Source of the DNA: Oscillospiraceae bacterium
GTDB lineage: Bacteria > Bacillota > Clostridia > UBA1381 > UBA9506
Direction of reading: 5' to 3'
Assembly: GCA_015068905.1 (NCBI GenBank)
Contig: SVJQ01000006.1
Span: 36,457 to 100,456 of the forward strand
Length of the DNA: 64,000 nt
Shown here: one piece after another, positions 1 to 8,889 of the stretch
Layout: every line of letters begins with the position of its first letter
Position numbering within the stretch: the first letter of the stretch is position 1
Position numbers and translations under genes: made by a program
The notes under the pieces: model-generated
Told to the model about the DNA's origin: nothing
What the model saw: only the letters and a program-made list of their open reading frames with translations
Databases searched by the model: none

Positions 1-137
1 CTCACCTAATATCTGTCGTAAGCACCTTATCAGCATCTCTGTACCGATTTAAAGGCTAAACCATTATTTCACTTTCAACAAAATTTATTATATCACAAAA
101 AATTCCGTATGTCTACAATTTTTTATTGTTTTTTTAA
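1..137. other. Left edge without a recognised gene
   Basis: This AT-rich stretch lies downstream of the ABC transporter stop on the minus strand. I see no good reading frame with a ribosome site and no strong hairpin terminator. It is probably a 3' flank cut by the window edge. Confidence 0.5.
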
Positions 138-1781
138 TTATTTTTCTTCCCCCGGAATCAGCTTGCCATTTTCAACGTGGAAAACCTTATCGCAGACCTC
201 TAACGCCGCTTTTTTATGGGATACCAAAATGCAGGTTTTATCTTTTCTTGCCTTCAGCGCCGCAAGAATCGCGAGTTCTGTTGCCTCATCCAAAGCCGAA
301 GTTGCTTCATCAAGCAGCAGCACCGGCGCCCCATGCAGAATTGCCCGGGCAACGGCCAGGCGCTGTATCTGCCCCTCAGAAAGCCCTAAGCCGCCTTCGC
401 CAAGCTCTGTATCAAGTCCTTCCGGCAAGGTTTCAATAAACTCCCATATCTGTGCATCTTTTAACGCCTCAATAACATCTTCGTCCGAAATGTCCGTTTT
501 AAAAAACAGCACATTGTCACGAATACTGCCTGATACAATCAGGTTACCCTGAGGAACATAGGAAAACAACTGTTTTTTCTCAGTCTCCAAAGCACGTTCT
601 GTACCATCTTCCATCACAAGATTAGCTGTGCCACTCTGCGGTTTTAAAATCCCTAACATAATTTTCAATAAGGTGCTCTTGCCCGTGCCGGATGTGCCGG
701 TAATGACAACAAATTCACCTTTTTTAACCGAAAAATCAGACTGTTCTAACACTTTTTCATCACGATAGGCAAAGCTGATATGCTGCAGGTTAATCGATGC
801 CCAGTCTTCCTCATCCCACTCTGCCTTTGCATCAATGGGGTCTTCGGGCAGTTTTTCAAGCTCCATCAAGCGTTCTGCCGAGGCAACCATACTGTAATAT
901 TGAGGAAAAAGAGCCGAAAGCCCCTGAAAAGGCGCTTGAATCTGGCTCACAAGCTGCAAAAGTGCCGTCAAAGTACCAAAAGTTATCATGCCGTTGGCAA
1001 TTTTGTAAGCACCCCAGGCAAGAGCAACATAGTACCCCGCCGTGAGTCCCACATAAAAGAAAACATTTGCCATAATGCTCAAACGGTTTCTTTTTAAATT
1101 CAGCTTAAACAGCTTAGTCAGCAAAAATTCACTGCGCCCTGCCGCCTGACTGCTGCAACCAAAGGACTTGATAACAAGCATATTCTTCAAAGTTTCCTGC
1201 ATAAATGACTTGGCAGCGCCATCTGCCGCCTGACAGCTTTTATGCAGATTTTTCATTTTCTTTCTATAAATATATGCCGTTATAAAAATCAAAGGTCCAA
1301 GAGCCAGACATAAAAGCGCAAACGCCGGATCCAGAAAATAAAGCGCAAAAAAACAGGCAACAATTTTAGTCAGATAAAAAATCAGCTGCGGCAGCATCTG
1401 AATCAAGCCGGTTGCCACAATTCCCACATCACTTGAGATGCGGTTCATCAGCTCACCGGTGTGATATTCGGTAATTTTCAAATAATCCTTTTTCAGAATT
1501 GTCTGAAATAACCCGGATTTGAATCTGACATTAAATTTGCCTGTGATATAAACATTTAAAAATGACTGAAAAATTTCAAGCAAAAGCTGAAAAATTAAAA
1601 AAGCAAAAAGAACAACACCTGCTCGGAGCAAGTCACCCTCTGCTTGTTTTGTAGCAATATCCAGCACACCTTTAGACAAAAGCGCAAAAACAACACCCAT
1701 CAGGGAAACAAGCATCCCCGTCAAGGTCAGAACCGCAACACCCGGCAAAATGAATTTTGACTTTTTAATAATCCACTTCAT
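138..1781 (-). CDS. ABC exporter, fused membrane and ATPase domains
   Basis: The 547-residue protein is an ABC exporter half-transporter that should work as a homodimer in the cell membrane. Residues about 1-300 form the six-helix membrane domain, starting with hydrophobic segments near 13-35 and 55-75. The C-terminal ATPase has Walker A GTSGTGKST, a signature LSEGQ (Glu in place of the more common Gly) and Walker B VLLLDEATSALD. No N-terminal C39 peptidase domain is present. It is the last gene of a three-gene operon with a PqqD-like protein and a signal-peptidase-like protein, 13 bases after the latter. That setting suggests export of a ribosomally made, processed peptide, but the substrate is unknown. 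A lipid or drug exporter is the alternative. Confidence 0.9.
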   Translation of the reverse strand: MKWIIKKSKFILPGVAVLTLTGMLVSLMGVVFALLSKGVLDIATKQAEGDLLRAGVVLFAFLIFQLLLEIFQSFLNVYITGKFNVRFKSGLFQTILKKDYLKITEYHTGELMNRISSDVGIVATGLIQMLPQLIFYLTKIVACFFALYFLDPAFALLCLALGPLIFITAYIYRKKMKNLHKSCQAADGAAKSFMQETLKNMLVIKSFGCSSQAAGRSEFLLTKLFKLNLKRNRLSIMANVFFYVGLTAGYYVALAWGAYKIANGMITFGTLTALLQLVSQIQAPFQGLSALFPQYYSMVASAERLMELEKLPEDPIDAKAEWDEEDWASINLQHISFAYRDEKVLEQSDFSVKKGEFVVITGTSGTGKSTLLKIMLGILKPQSGTANLVMEDGTERALETEKKQLFSYVPQGNLIVSGSIRDNVLFFKTDISDEDVIEALKDAQIWEFIETLPEGLDTELGEGGLGLSEGQIQRLAVARAILHGAPVLLLDEATSALDEATELAILAALKARKDKTCILVSHKKAALEVCDKVFHVENGKLIPGEEK

Positions 1782-1794
1782 GCTGATTCCTCTA

Positions 1795-2268
1795 TCATTT
1801 CATTCGTTTCACAATCCCTTTTCCCAAACGGGTCAAAGGTAAAAGAACAGGTCTTATAGCCCGACCGTGCCCCCATACAAAAGCATACAATCTGCACCAC
1901 CAGAGCCTGCAGGAATAAAGCTTGCCGCTACGCCAAAAGTCCGTCACAACCGCTTTAATCTGATCTGCTCTGATAGGACCGTCAACATCGATCTGATTAT
2001 CACCAACGATATAATAACCCTCTTTGCGGCACTTAATAATTCTGTGCAAAATAGCCTGACCGTTATCCTGAACATACAAAACAACATCAAGATTTTTGAT
2101 TCGGTCAGGTTTTTTTAAAATTACGCTGTCAACGCGGTCACGCCAAAGCGGCATCATACTGTTGCCTGTCACCGTCATGTTGACGGCTTTATTTTCAGAA
2201 AGAAGCTCTAACAGAAAGGGCAAAAGAGCCTCTGTTGATACTTGCTCAAAACTTGCTTTAGGCTTCAT
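1795..2268 (-). CDS. S24/S26 signal-peptidase-like protease (SipW type)
   Basis: This 157-residue protein carries the S26 fold core. The nucleophile motif is GNSMMP, a strand VVLYVQDNGQAILHRI follows, and then VGDNQ. A His (in LHRI) sits where bacterial signal peptidase I has its Lys, as in SipW and archaeal or ER signal peptidases, so a Ser-His mechanism is inferred. There is no clear N-terminal membrane anchor; a hydrophobic patch follows the catalytic core near residues 118-130. The gene overlaps the upstream PqqD-like gene by 11 bases and precedes the ABC exporter by 26 bases including stop and start contexts. A role as leader peptidase for an exported peptide is inferred from context only. 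Confidence 0.8.
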   Translation of the reverse strand: MKPKASFEQVSTEALLPFLLELLSENKAVNMTVTGNSMMPLWRDRVDSVILKKPDRIKNLDVVLYVQDNGQAILHRIIKCRKEGYYIVGDNQIDVDGPIRADQIKAVVTDFWRSGKLYSCRLWWCRLYAFVWGHGRAIRPVLLPLTRLGKGIVKRMK

Positions 2269-2527
2269 CTAAAATATGATTCTCCTTTAAAACTTTTAAA
2301 AACTCACGCACATCAGAGCGAGCGGTATCACTGTCAATAGCATATTCTTTGGTCATAGCATCAACCAGTTCATCCTCTGTACAGTTGTTTTCAAGCTGCT
2401 TCCATAAAAAGGCACCGCTTTCATTTAAAGTCAGCATCAGCTGCAGGTTAACAAGATTGTCACCAACCGGCACGGCAACCGTGCTGCCGGCAATCGCTTT
2501 TAATACAAAACCTTCTTTTATTTTCAT
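2258..2527 (-). CDS. PqqD-like RiPP recognition element protein
   Basis: The 89-residue protein matches the PqqD fold: an N-terminal beta part with LNESGAFLWKQL and a C-terminal winged-helix part with VREFLKVLKENHIL. PqqD-family proteins bind leader peptides of ribosomally made peptides and hand them to modifying enzymes. It is the first gene of the operon, behind a sigma-A type promoter. No radical SAM maturase or precursor gene lies next to it in this window. The start ATG at 2527 follows an AAGGGAAGTG ribosome site. Family assignment is good; the role in a peptide pathway is inferred. Confidence 0.8.
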   Translation of the reverse strand: MKIKEGFVLKAIAGSTVAVPVGDNLVNLQLMLTLNESGAFLWKQLENNCTEDELVDAMTKEYAIDSDTARSDVREFLKVLKENHILDEA

Positions 2528-2560
2528 AGTAACACTTCCCTTTTACTTACTTACCGTTTT

Positions 2561-2589
2561 ATTTTACTATATTAAACCAAAAATTACAA
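2561..2589 (-). promoter_or_regulatory. Sigma-A promoter of the PqqD/S26/ABC operon
   Basis: On the minus strand TTGTAA (2584-2589) and TAAAAT (2561-2566) are separated by 17 bases. The start codon of the PqqD-like gene lies about 34 bases downstream. Confidence 0.65.
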
Positions 2590-2620
2590 GCACAAAATCA
2601 AAATAATCATTTTTTATAAC

Positions 2621-2649
2621 TTGCACTACAGCAAATAATATGATACAAT
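2621..2649 (+). promoter_or_regulatory. Sigma-A promoter of the SLH protein gene
   Basis: TTGCAC (2621-2626) and TACAAT (2644-2649) are 17 bases apart, 40 bases before the SLH start codon. It is divergent from the PqqD operon promoter, with only about 30 bases between the two -35 boxes. Confidence 0.65.
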
Positions 2650-2689
2650 GTAATTAATTAATATTTTTAACCTGTCAGGAGGTTTACAA

Positions 2690-4291
2690 ATGAAAAAAGT
2701 TTTGGTTTTATTCCTTACGGCACTTATGGTGCTCTCCACCTGTGCCATCAGCGTTTCTGCTATGACTTTTACAGATATGAACGAAAGTCACTGGGCATAC
2801 GCAAACGTTCAGACTTTGGTTAACGACGGCACTGTAAAGGGTTACGAAGACGGTTCATTTAAGCCCGAAGGCACCGTAACCCGTGCTGAATTTGTGAAAA
2901 TGCTGGGGGTAAGTTCTGTTGTCCGCAGTTTTCCGTACAGCGATGTTTCTGCTGATCACTGGGCTTATACATACATCATGGCAGCAAACTTCCCGGAAGA
3001 CGGCTCAAATCTGTTTATGCCGAGTATTCCCATCACCCGTGGTCTGGTTGCAGAGCTGTTATGGAGACGTGCAGGCCAGCCGACTGATGTATTTGCACCC
3101 TCTATCATTTCTGAGCAATATAAAGCAAACCCCACCGCTGCAGCCTGGGTGTATGCAACCGGCTTAATCCGTGGTGACGGTGATGGCATTACCCTGCGTC
3201 TGTCTGACACCTTAACCCGTGCTGAGGCTGCAACCCTTATCGTCCGTGCTCGTTCTGTTGGTGCGGCAAACGGTGTTTTTGCAGAAATCGTTGATCAGAA
3301 TATTTTAGTAAATGTTTATAATGGCTTGAATCTGTTTGACGATATCTCATACGATGCAACAAGAACTATTACAAATGGTGAGATGGCGCGGGCTGCGCTG
3401 AGAATTGGTAAAGAACAGCACAACCTCGCTATCAGCGCATCACCCAATTTTGAGCATCCTTACGCAAAGGAAACCCTGCTCGTGTTTAATGCTTTAGGTA
3501 AGAACGATGTTGATGCAGCTTTCGCTGACAAAACAGCAACCTTTGGTGATACCGTTGCCGCCCTTACCTATCACTTTATTGATAAAGCACACAACGTTCC
3601 CGTATACGGCAACAAGACAGAATCCTTATCTTATATGACCAATATGATGAATGTTTGTCTGACTTTTGCAAAGGATAATGGGGTCATTTCTTTAAAAGAA
3701 GATTTAAACGCACCCGTTACCCTGCGTGACTTTACTGCAATCTGTTTGCTGTATGACTATGTTATCGGTTCTCAGTCCGCAGTTACCACCGATCCTCATC
3801 CGGCAACAGGCTCTGCAAAAAAAGACCAGTCACTTCTGTTAACAGCAGAAAGCTATGGTGATTATCAGGTAAAAGTTGCCGCTGCTGCTGACTTGTATGC
3901 AGCACCGTTTAACGATATGGTTAAAACCCCGAAAGAAACCTATGACTTTGCTCGCGAATACAATTCCATTCTCATGACGATTCTGCAACACCTCAGATCT
4001 TCAATCAATACAAAAGCAAACGTTCGCTTAACCTACTATCCTTCTTTGGTTTGCAAAGACAGCACCGGTTATACCATGCGTGTTGCCTGCGAAATTGTAA
4101 GCATGAATGGTTCAAAATCAATTTCTGAACTGCTTCCTGTTAAGCCCGGCACTCAAGGCGCTGATGCTATACTCTCTCAGGGCGATACTGTTTATTTTGA
4201 CCTTGCATCCGGCAGTAACATCAGCTCTGTTTCTATGACAAGTGACACAGCTTTTGTAAGTCAGATTATTAAGGTTGTTCCTGCAAAATAA
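2690..4291 (+). CDS. S-layer homology domain protein, secreted
   Basis: The 533-residue protein starts with a typical signal peptide (residues 1-24, cleavage after SVSA). Three SLH-type repeats follow at about 25-70, 82-130 and 140-190. The first shows FTDM..HWAY, then the acidic GYEDGSFKPEG and TRAEFVKML. SLH repeats anchor proteins to pyruvylated secondary wall polymer in Gram-positive envelopes. The remaining 330 residues have no motif I recognise. The start follows a perfect AGGAGG. It ends in a strong terminator, so it is monocistronic. It is divergent from the PqqD/S26/ABC operon; any functional tie is unproven. Confidence 0.9.
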   Translation: MKKVLVLFLTALMVLSTCAISVSAMTFTDMNESHWAYANVQTLVNDGTVKGYEDGSFKPEGTVTRAEFVKMLGVSSVVRSFPYSDVSADHWAYTYIMAANFPEDGSNLFMPSIPITRGLVAELLWRRAGQPTDVFAPSIISEQYKANPTAAAWVYATGLIRGDGDGITLRLSDTLTRAEAATLIVRARSVGAANGVFAEIVDQNILVNVYNGLNLFDDISYDATRTITNGEMARAALRIGKEQHNLAISASPNFEHPYAKETLLVFNALGKNDVDAAFADKTATFGDTVAALTYHFIDKAHNVPVYGNKTESLSYMTNMMNVCLTFAKDNGVISLKEDLNAPVTLRDFTAICLLYDYVIGSQSAVTTDPHPATGSAKKDQSLLLTAESYGDYQVKVAAAADLYAAPFNDMVKTPKETYDFAREYNSILMTILQHLRSSINTKANVRLTYYPSLVCKDSTGYTMRVACEIVSMNGSKSISELLPVKPGTQGADAILSQGDTVYFDLASGSNISSVSMTSDTAFVSQIIKVVPAK

Positions 4292-4303
4292 GATTGGGTA
4301 TTC

Positions 4304-4339
4304 AAAAGCGGTATAGCTTCCATGCTATACCGCTTTTTT
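4304..4339 (+). terminator. Intrinsic terminator after the SLH gene
   Basis: AAAAGCGGTATAGC (4304-4317) pairs with GCTATACCGCTTTT (4324-4337) around a six-base loop and runs into T residues. It lies 13 bases after the SLH stop. Confidence 0.9.
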
Positions 4340-4353
4340 ACTGCCGATTTTTC

Positions 4354-4382
4354 TTGCACTTTTTCATCAGATATTGTATAAT
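4354..4382 (+). promoter_or_regulatory. Sigma-A promoter of nth
   Basis: TTGCAC (4354-4359) and TATAAT (4377-4382) are separated by 17 bases, 31 bases before the nth start codon. Confidence 0.75.
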
Positions 4383-4413
4383 TATGATAGCAAATCATAA
4401 AAAGGTGAATAAG

Positions 4414-5052
4414 ATGACAAAAAAAGAAAAAGTTTTGAAAATAAAAGAATATTTTGACGTACAATACAGCAACGCGGATTGCTCACTGTGCTACAGTGAC
4501 CCGTTCCAGCTTCTTGTTGCAACACAACTCGCCGCACAATGTACCGATGCCCGTGTAAACCTTGTGACACCGGGGCTGTTTGCAAAGTTCCCGACCGTTA
4601 AGGCATTTGCAGAGGCTGACATTTCAGAAATGGAAGAAGCCATCAAATCCACCGGCTTCTACCATAACAAGGCACGGAACCTGATTGCCTGTGCACAAAA
4701 GCTTTTGTCAGATTTTGACGGCATTGTGCCCCAAACCATGGAAGAACTTTTATCTCTCCCCGGGGTTGGTCGCAAAACTGCAAATCTTTTAATGGGCGAT
4801 GCTTTCGGCAAGCCTTCTATTGTAGTTGACACCCACGCAAAGCGTATCACCGGCAGACTGGGGCTCACAAAAAACACAGACCCGACTAAAATTGAAATGG
4901 ATTTATGGAAAATTGTGCCTGAAGAATATGGCAGTACCTTTTGCCATCAGCTTGTTTATCACGGCAGAGCCTTGTGTATGGCACAAAGACCAAAATGTGC
5001 ACTCTGCGGCCTGCAGGAGATTTGTGACCACTATAAAAAGACGGTAAAATAA
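4414..5052 (+). CDS. nth: Endonuclease III
   Basis: This is the 212-residue DNA glycosylase/AP lyase that removes oxidised pyrimidines in base excision repair. The helix-hairpin-helix LPGVGRKTANL holds the catalytic Lys, and VVDTHAKR holds the catalytic Asp. The C-terminus has the four-Cys iron-sulfur loop with spacing C-x6-C-x2-C-x5-C. The ATG at 4414 is chosen because it follows AAAGGTG and the promoter at 4354-4382. A longer frame from 4294 would run back through the terminator and promoter. It is followed after 15 bases by the TlyA-type gene, probably in one transcript. Confidence 0.95.
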   Translation: MTKKEKVLKIKEYFDVQYSNADCSLCYSDPFQLLVATQLAAQCTDARVNLVTPGLFAKFPTVKAFAEADISEMEEAIKSTGFYHNKARNLIACAQKLLSDFDGIVPQTMEELLSLPGVGRKTANLLMGDAFGKPSIVVDTHAKRITGRLGLTKNTDPTKIEMDLWKIVPEEYGSTFCHQLVYHGRALCMAQRPKCALCGLQEICDHYKKTVK

Positions 5053-5067
5053 AGCGAGGGACAAAGA

Positions 5068-5868
5068 TTGAAAACCAGACTGGATATTTTGTTAACTGAA
5101 AAAAACTTAGCTGAAAGCCGCGAAAAGGCAAAGGCAATTATTATGACCGGTATTGTGTATGTAGATAATCAGAAATGTGACAAACCCGGCACTATGATTG
5201 ACGACAGCCAGACTGTTGAAGTCAGGGGCAAAACCCTGCCCTATGTCAGCCGTGGCGGCTTGAAGCTTGAAAAAGCCAAAGAGGTGTTTAACCTTTCCTT
5301 TACCGATAAGGTTTGTATGGATACCGGCGCTTCTACAGGCGGTTTTACTGACCTGATGTTGCAGAATGGCGCAAAAAAAGTCTATGCCGTTGATGTTGGT
5401 TACGGTCAGCTTGCGTGGAAGCTCAGGACAGACGAAAGAGTTGTGAACTTAGAGCGAACCAACATCCGCCACTTAACAGAGGAACAAGTACCCGAACCTC
5501 TTGATTTTGCCTCTGCCGATGTTTCCTTCATCTCCCTTTTCCACGTCATTCCTGTTGTGTATCACCATTTAAAAGATGACGGCACCGCCGTATTTTTAAT
5601 TAAACCCCAGTTTGAAGCAGGCAGAGAAAAAGTCGGCAAAAAAGGGGTTGTCCGTGACCCTGAAGTACATATTGAGGTTATCGAAAAAATCTTTGGTCTT
5701 GTTACTGAACAAGGTTTTGGCGTTTTAGGGCTTGACTTCTCCCCTGTTAAAGGTCCCGAGGGCAACATTGAGTATCTGATTTATCTGCAAAAAGATGCTA
5801 CTTCCATCATAACAAGTGAATCTGCGACAGAGGTCGTTAAAAACGCACACGAGGCGTTAGATAAATAA
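5068..5868 (+). CDS. TlyA-family rRNA 2'-O-methyltransferase / hemolysin-like
   Basis: The 266-residue protein has an N-terminal S4 RNA-binding domain (residues 1-60, RLDILLTEKNLAESREKAK) and a C-terminal Rossmann methyltransferase with the SAM motif MDTGASTGGFTD. TlyA proteins methylate 2'-OH groups in 16S and 23S rRNA. The Bacillus relative YqxC lies near dxs and recN; here the gene follows nth instead. The start is TTG at 5068, preceded by GCGAGGG at a good distance. No in-frame ATG of comparable quality is present at the N-terminus. Confidence 0.9.
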   Translation: MKTRLDILLTEKNLAESREKAKAIIMTGIVYVDNQKCDKPGTMIDDSQTVEVRGKTLPYVSRGGLKLEKAKEVFNLSFTDKVCMDTGASTGGFTDLMLQNGAKKVYAVDVGYGQLAWKLRTDERVVNLERTNIRHLTEEQVPEPLDFASADVSFISLFHVIPVVYHHLKDDGTAVFLIKPQFEAGREKVGKKGVVRDPEVHIEVIEKIFGLVTEQGFGVLGLDFSPVKGPEGNIEYLIYLQKDATSIITSESATEVVKNAHEALDK

Positions 5869-5871
5869 TAA

Positions 5872-5903
5872 AAAAAGAGTCGGCTATTTGCCGACTCTTT
5901 TTT
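5872..5903. terminator. Bidirectional terminator
   Basis: AAAGAGTCGGC (5874-5884) pairs with GCCGACTCTTT (5890-5900), flanked by A and T runs on both sides. It serves the TlyA-type gene on the plus strand and the amidohydrolase on the minus strand, whose stop codon (5902-5904) overlaps it. Confidence 0.9.
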
Positions 5904-6696
5904 ATTTAAATGCCAGAAGCTTTTCTGCATTTTTATGGAGTATCTTCTCTTTTAGTTCATCTGTTAAATCAAGGCTCAAAAGCGCCTTAATGTCCGTCTT
6001 AAAATTTCCCCAGGGGCAATCTGTTGCAAAGAGAATTTTATTCTCAGGATGGCTTTTAAACATGGTCAAAAGCATATTTTCATCTGCATATCCAAAAGCG
6101 CAGGATGTATCAATGTATACATCCTTTCCAATGATGTATTCCAGCGCATCATCCGCCATCTGAAAGCCTGCCATGTGGGCAAACACGACCTTTTCACCCG
6201 AAAAAAGCCCTAAGGTGCGTGATAGCGCTTTCGGTGCAGCATGTATTGGCTCCGGCAGCCCCAAATCAAGACCGGTGTGAAACTGCAAGATAAATCCGCG
6301 CTTTAAAATTGCTTCATAAACGGGCTGCATTTTGGGGTCATCTACAAAGAACCCCTGATAATCAGGATGAAGCTTTATGCCTAAAATGCCGGCATCCTTT
6401 AGCTTGTCAAGCTCATATTCTAAGGAATCAGCCTCAGGATGCACGCTGCCAAAAGCAACAATTTCATCAAGTTGATTGCAGCTGATGGCAAAATCGTTAA
6501 CCTTTGTCATCTGCCGGGGGTTTGTTGCAATGTTCTGTTGCACCGCACAGGTGACGCCTGCCTCTTTCATTTTCTCTAAGGTCTGCTTCACCGTTCCGTC
6601 AGTATGAGCCATTAAACCCGAGCGTTCTGCCAAAAGAGGAATGGTTTTCACGGCCAGACTATCCGGAAACATATGTGTATGAAAATCTATAACCAT
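5902..6696 (-). CDS. Amidohydrolase-family metal-dependent hydrolase
   Basis: This 264-residue TIM-barrel protein belongs to the amidohydrolase-2 group. The metal site starts with DFHTHMFPD at residues 3-11, followed by HPDYQGF, QFHTGLDLG and FATDCPWG, which supply the expected His and Asp ligands. Members act as hydrolases or decarboxylases; the substrate cannot be told from sequence. It follows glutamine synthetase by 10 bases and is probably cotranscribed with it, which might point to a nitrogen-related role, but that is only context. Confidence 0.8.
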   Translation of the reverse strand: MVIDFHTHMFPDSLAVKTIPLLAERSGLMAHTDGTVKQTLEKMKEAGVTCAVQQNIATNPRQMTKVNDFAISCNQLDEIVAFGSVHPEADSLEYELDKLKDAGILGIKLHPDYQGFFVDDPKMQPVYEAILKRGFILQFHTGLDLGLPEPIHAAPKALSRTLGLFSGEKVVFAHMAGFQMADDALEYIIGKDVYIDTSCAFGYADENMLLTMFKSHPENKILFATDCPWGNFKTDIKALLSLDLTDELKEKILHKNAEKLLAFK

Positions 6697-6706
6697 TTTT
6701 CACCTT

Positions 6707-8812
6707 TTACACGCTATAAATCAAGTCATCATAAGTCGGGATGGGCCAGAAATCTTTTCCGACAATGGTTTCAAGCTCATCTGCATATTTTCTGATTTCG
6801 TTTAATGATGTTACCAAAGAATCACGAGCGAACTTCGCCTGTGCAACATAGTCACCCGCATATCGGTCAGACTTCTCTACCGCTTTTTCAAGCTTGTCCG
6901 TTGCCTTGTGAAGCATAGCAATGCCCTTTGTTACTTTTCTTAAGGTTTCTTCTGCAGGCATAATATCACAACCTGCCGCTTTGATATTTATAATTGCACG
7001 GGCTGTTTCATCTGCAAAACGAAGGCTGGCAGGCATAATCTGCCGGTTTACCATCTGCAGCATGGTGTTTGCCTCAATGCCCACAATTTTAGTATATTTT
7101 TCAAGCTTAATTTCATATCTTGCGCGAAGCTCGGTTTCTGAATATACATGGTGCTTTTCAAAAACACGAATGGACTCAGGTGCAACAAAGGCCGCATAGG
7201 AATCAACAGAGTTGTTGATGTTCGGAAGACCTCTTTTCTTCGCCTCTTCAATCCATTCATCACCGTAACCGTTGCCGTTAAAGATAATGCGCTTGTGCTT
7301 TTTGATAATCTCAGAAAGCAAGCTGTGTAACTCTTTATTAAAGTCCTCAGCCTTTTCTAAGCGGTCTGCAATGTTAGAAAAAGCGTCTGCCACAATGGTG
7401 TTGAGAACCGTGTTGGGTCCTGCGATAGATGCCGAAGACGGTACCATTCTGAACTCAAATTTATTACCGCTAAAGGCAAAGGGAGAGGTTCTGTTTCTGT
7501 CGGTTGAATCAAGTGACAAATTCGGCAAGGTTGCCACGCCGGTATCCAGCACGCCGCCAAATTTTGTGAAATGGTTTTCTCCCGTTTCAATCTGCTCTAA
7601 AATTTCTGTCAGTTCATCACCTAAAAAGATTGAAACAATCGCAGGTGGTGCTTCCAGTGCGCCCAAACGATAATCGTTGCCGGCGTTGGCAGCTGACGCG
7701 CGTACGAGCTCTGCGTGGTCATCAATCGCGCTGATGATGGCGCAAAGCACCAGCAGGAACTGAGCATTCTCGCTGGGGGTCTTACCGGGATTTAATAAGT
7801 TCACACCATCAGGCGTTGAAATAGACCAGTTGTTATGTTTGCCGGAGCCGTTGAGCCCTGCAAAGGGTTTTTCGTGCAACAAGCAAACCATACCGTGATG
7901 ATCTGCAATTTTCTTCATCAGCTCCATGGTAATCTGATTGTGGTCACAGGCAATATTCACCGTTTCAAAAATCGGTGCCAGCTCATGCTGTGCCGGTGCC
8001 GCCTCGTTGTGCTTGGTTTTAGAGGGAACGCCAACCTTCCACAATGCTGTGTCAAGTTCTTTCATAAAGGCGGAAACACGTTCTTTTAGTGTACCGAAAT
8101 AGTGGTCGTCCATTTCCTGTGTCTTTGGCGGTTTTGCACCAAGCAGGGTTCTGCCGGTAAACACAAGGTCAGGGCGCTGTTTCCACATCTTTTTATCAAC
8201 CAAAAAATATTCCTGCTCTGCACCGCAGCTAACCTGTACACGCTCAGTTTTAGTATCTCCAAATAAACGCAGAATTCTGACAGCCTGTGCAGATAGTGCC
8301 TCAACCGAGCGAAGTAGCGGCGTCTTTTTGTCCAAAGCATCGCCGTTATAAGAGCAAAAAGCTGTAGGGATGCACAAGGTAAGACCGCTTGAATCTTCCT
8401 TTAAAAAGGCAGAAGAGGTACAATCCCACGCAGTATAGCCTCTGGCTTCAAAGGTAGCACGCAGACCGCCGGAGGGAAAGCTAGACGCATCCGGCTCACC
8501 CTTAATAAGCGCTTTGCCGGAAAAGGCTGTAATAACCTGACCGCCTTCACCTAAATCAATAAAAGAATCGTGTTTTTCAGCAGTAAAACCGTTTAAAGGC
8601 TGAAACCAGTGGGTGTAATGGGTTGCACCGTGTTCGATTGCCCAATTTTTCATGGCATTGGCAACAACCTCAGCCACCTGTGGGCTTAAGGGTGCACCCT
8701 TATCTATGGTTTTTTTCAGTTCACGGAAGATTTCTTTCGGCAAGCGCTCACGCATAACCGTCTCGTTAAAAACATGACTTCCGTAAATTTCCTGTAATTT
8801 GCAGTCAGACAT
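6707..8812 (-). CDS. glnN: Glutamine synthetase type III
   Basis: The 701-residue protein matches GSIII, the long dodecameric form found in Bacteroidetes, cyanobacteria and Clostridia. It condenses ammonium and glutamate using ATP. Signature stretches are FPSGGLRATFEARGYT near the N-terminus, NEAAPAQHELAP, and GLNGSGKHNNWS in the middle, and RNRTSPFAFSGNKFEFR later. I place the start at ATG 8812 (MSDCKLQEIYG), which has a GGAGG ribosome site six bases upstream. An extension to 8845 would begin in the leader. It has its own promoter and a short leader with a small GCGTT/AACGC hairpin (8830-8843). Confidence 0.95.
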   Translation of the reverse strand: MSDCKLQEIYGSHVFNETVMRERLPKEIFRELKKTIDKGAPLSPQVAEVVANAMKNWAIEHGATHYTHWFQPLNGFTAEKHDSFIDLGEGGQVITAFSGKALIKGEPDASSFPSGGLRATFEARGYTAWDCTSSAFLKEDSSGLTLCIPTAFCSYNGDALDKKTPLLRSVEALSAQAVRILRLFGDTKTERVQVSCGAEQEYFLVDKKMWKQRPDLVFTGRTLLGAKPPKTQEMDDHYFGTLKERVSAFMKELDTALWKVGVPSKTKHNEAAPAQHELAPIFETVNIACDHNQITMELMKKIADHHGMVCLLHEKPFAGLNGSGKHNNWSISTPDGVNLLNPGKTPSENAQFLLVLCAIISAIDDHAELVRASAANAGNDYRLGALEAPPAIVSIFLGDELTEILEQIETGENHFTKFGGVLDTGVATLPNLSLDSTDRNRTSPFAFSGNKFEFRMVPSSASIAGPNTVLNTIVADAFSNIADRLEKAEDFNKELHSLLSEIIKKHKRIIFNGNGYGDEWIEEAKKRGLPNINNSVDSYAAFVAPESIRVFEKHHVYSETELRARYEIKLEKYTKIVGIEANTMLQMVNRQIMPASLRFADETARAIINIKAAGCDIMPAEETLRKVTKGIAMLHKATDKLEKAVEKSDRYAGDYVAQAKFARDSLVTSLNEIRKYADELETIVGKDFWPIPTYDDLIYSV

Positions 8813-8856
8813 ATGTACCTCCATGTAAAGCGTTAAAAAACGCAAAACTCTTATCT

Positions 8857-8885
8857 ATTGTAACGCAAAATAAAGCAGATTGCAA
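8857..8885 (-). promoter_or_regulatory. Sigma-A promoter of glnN
   Basis: On the minus strand TTGCAA (8880-8885) and TACAAT (8857-8862) are separated by 17 bases. The start codon lies 44 bases downstream of the -10 box. Confidence 0.65.
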
Positions 8886-8889
8886 GCCC

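Noticed and set aside
109..552. A 147-codon plus-strand frame
   Set aside because: It is opposite the ATPase domain of the ABC exporter; Ser-rich composition reflects the other strand.
7272..7673. A 133-codon plus-strand frame
   Set aside because: It is antisense to glutamine synthetase and has no expression signals.
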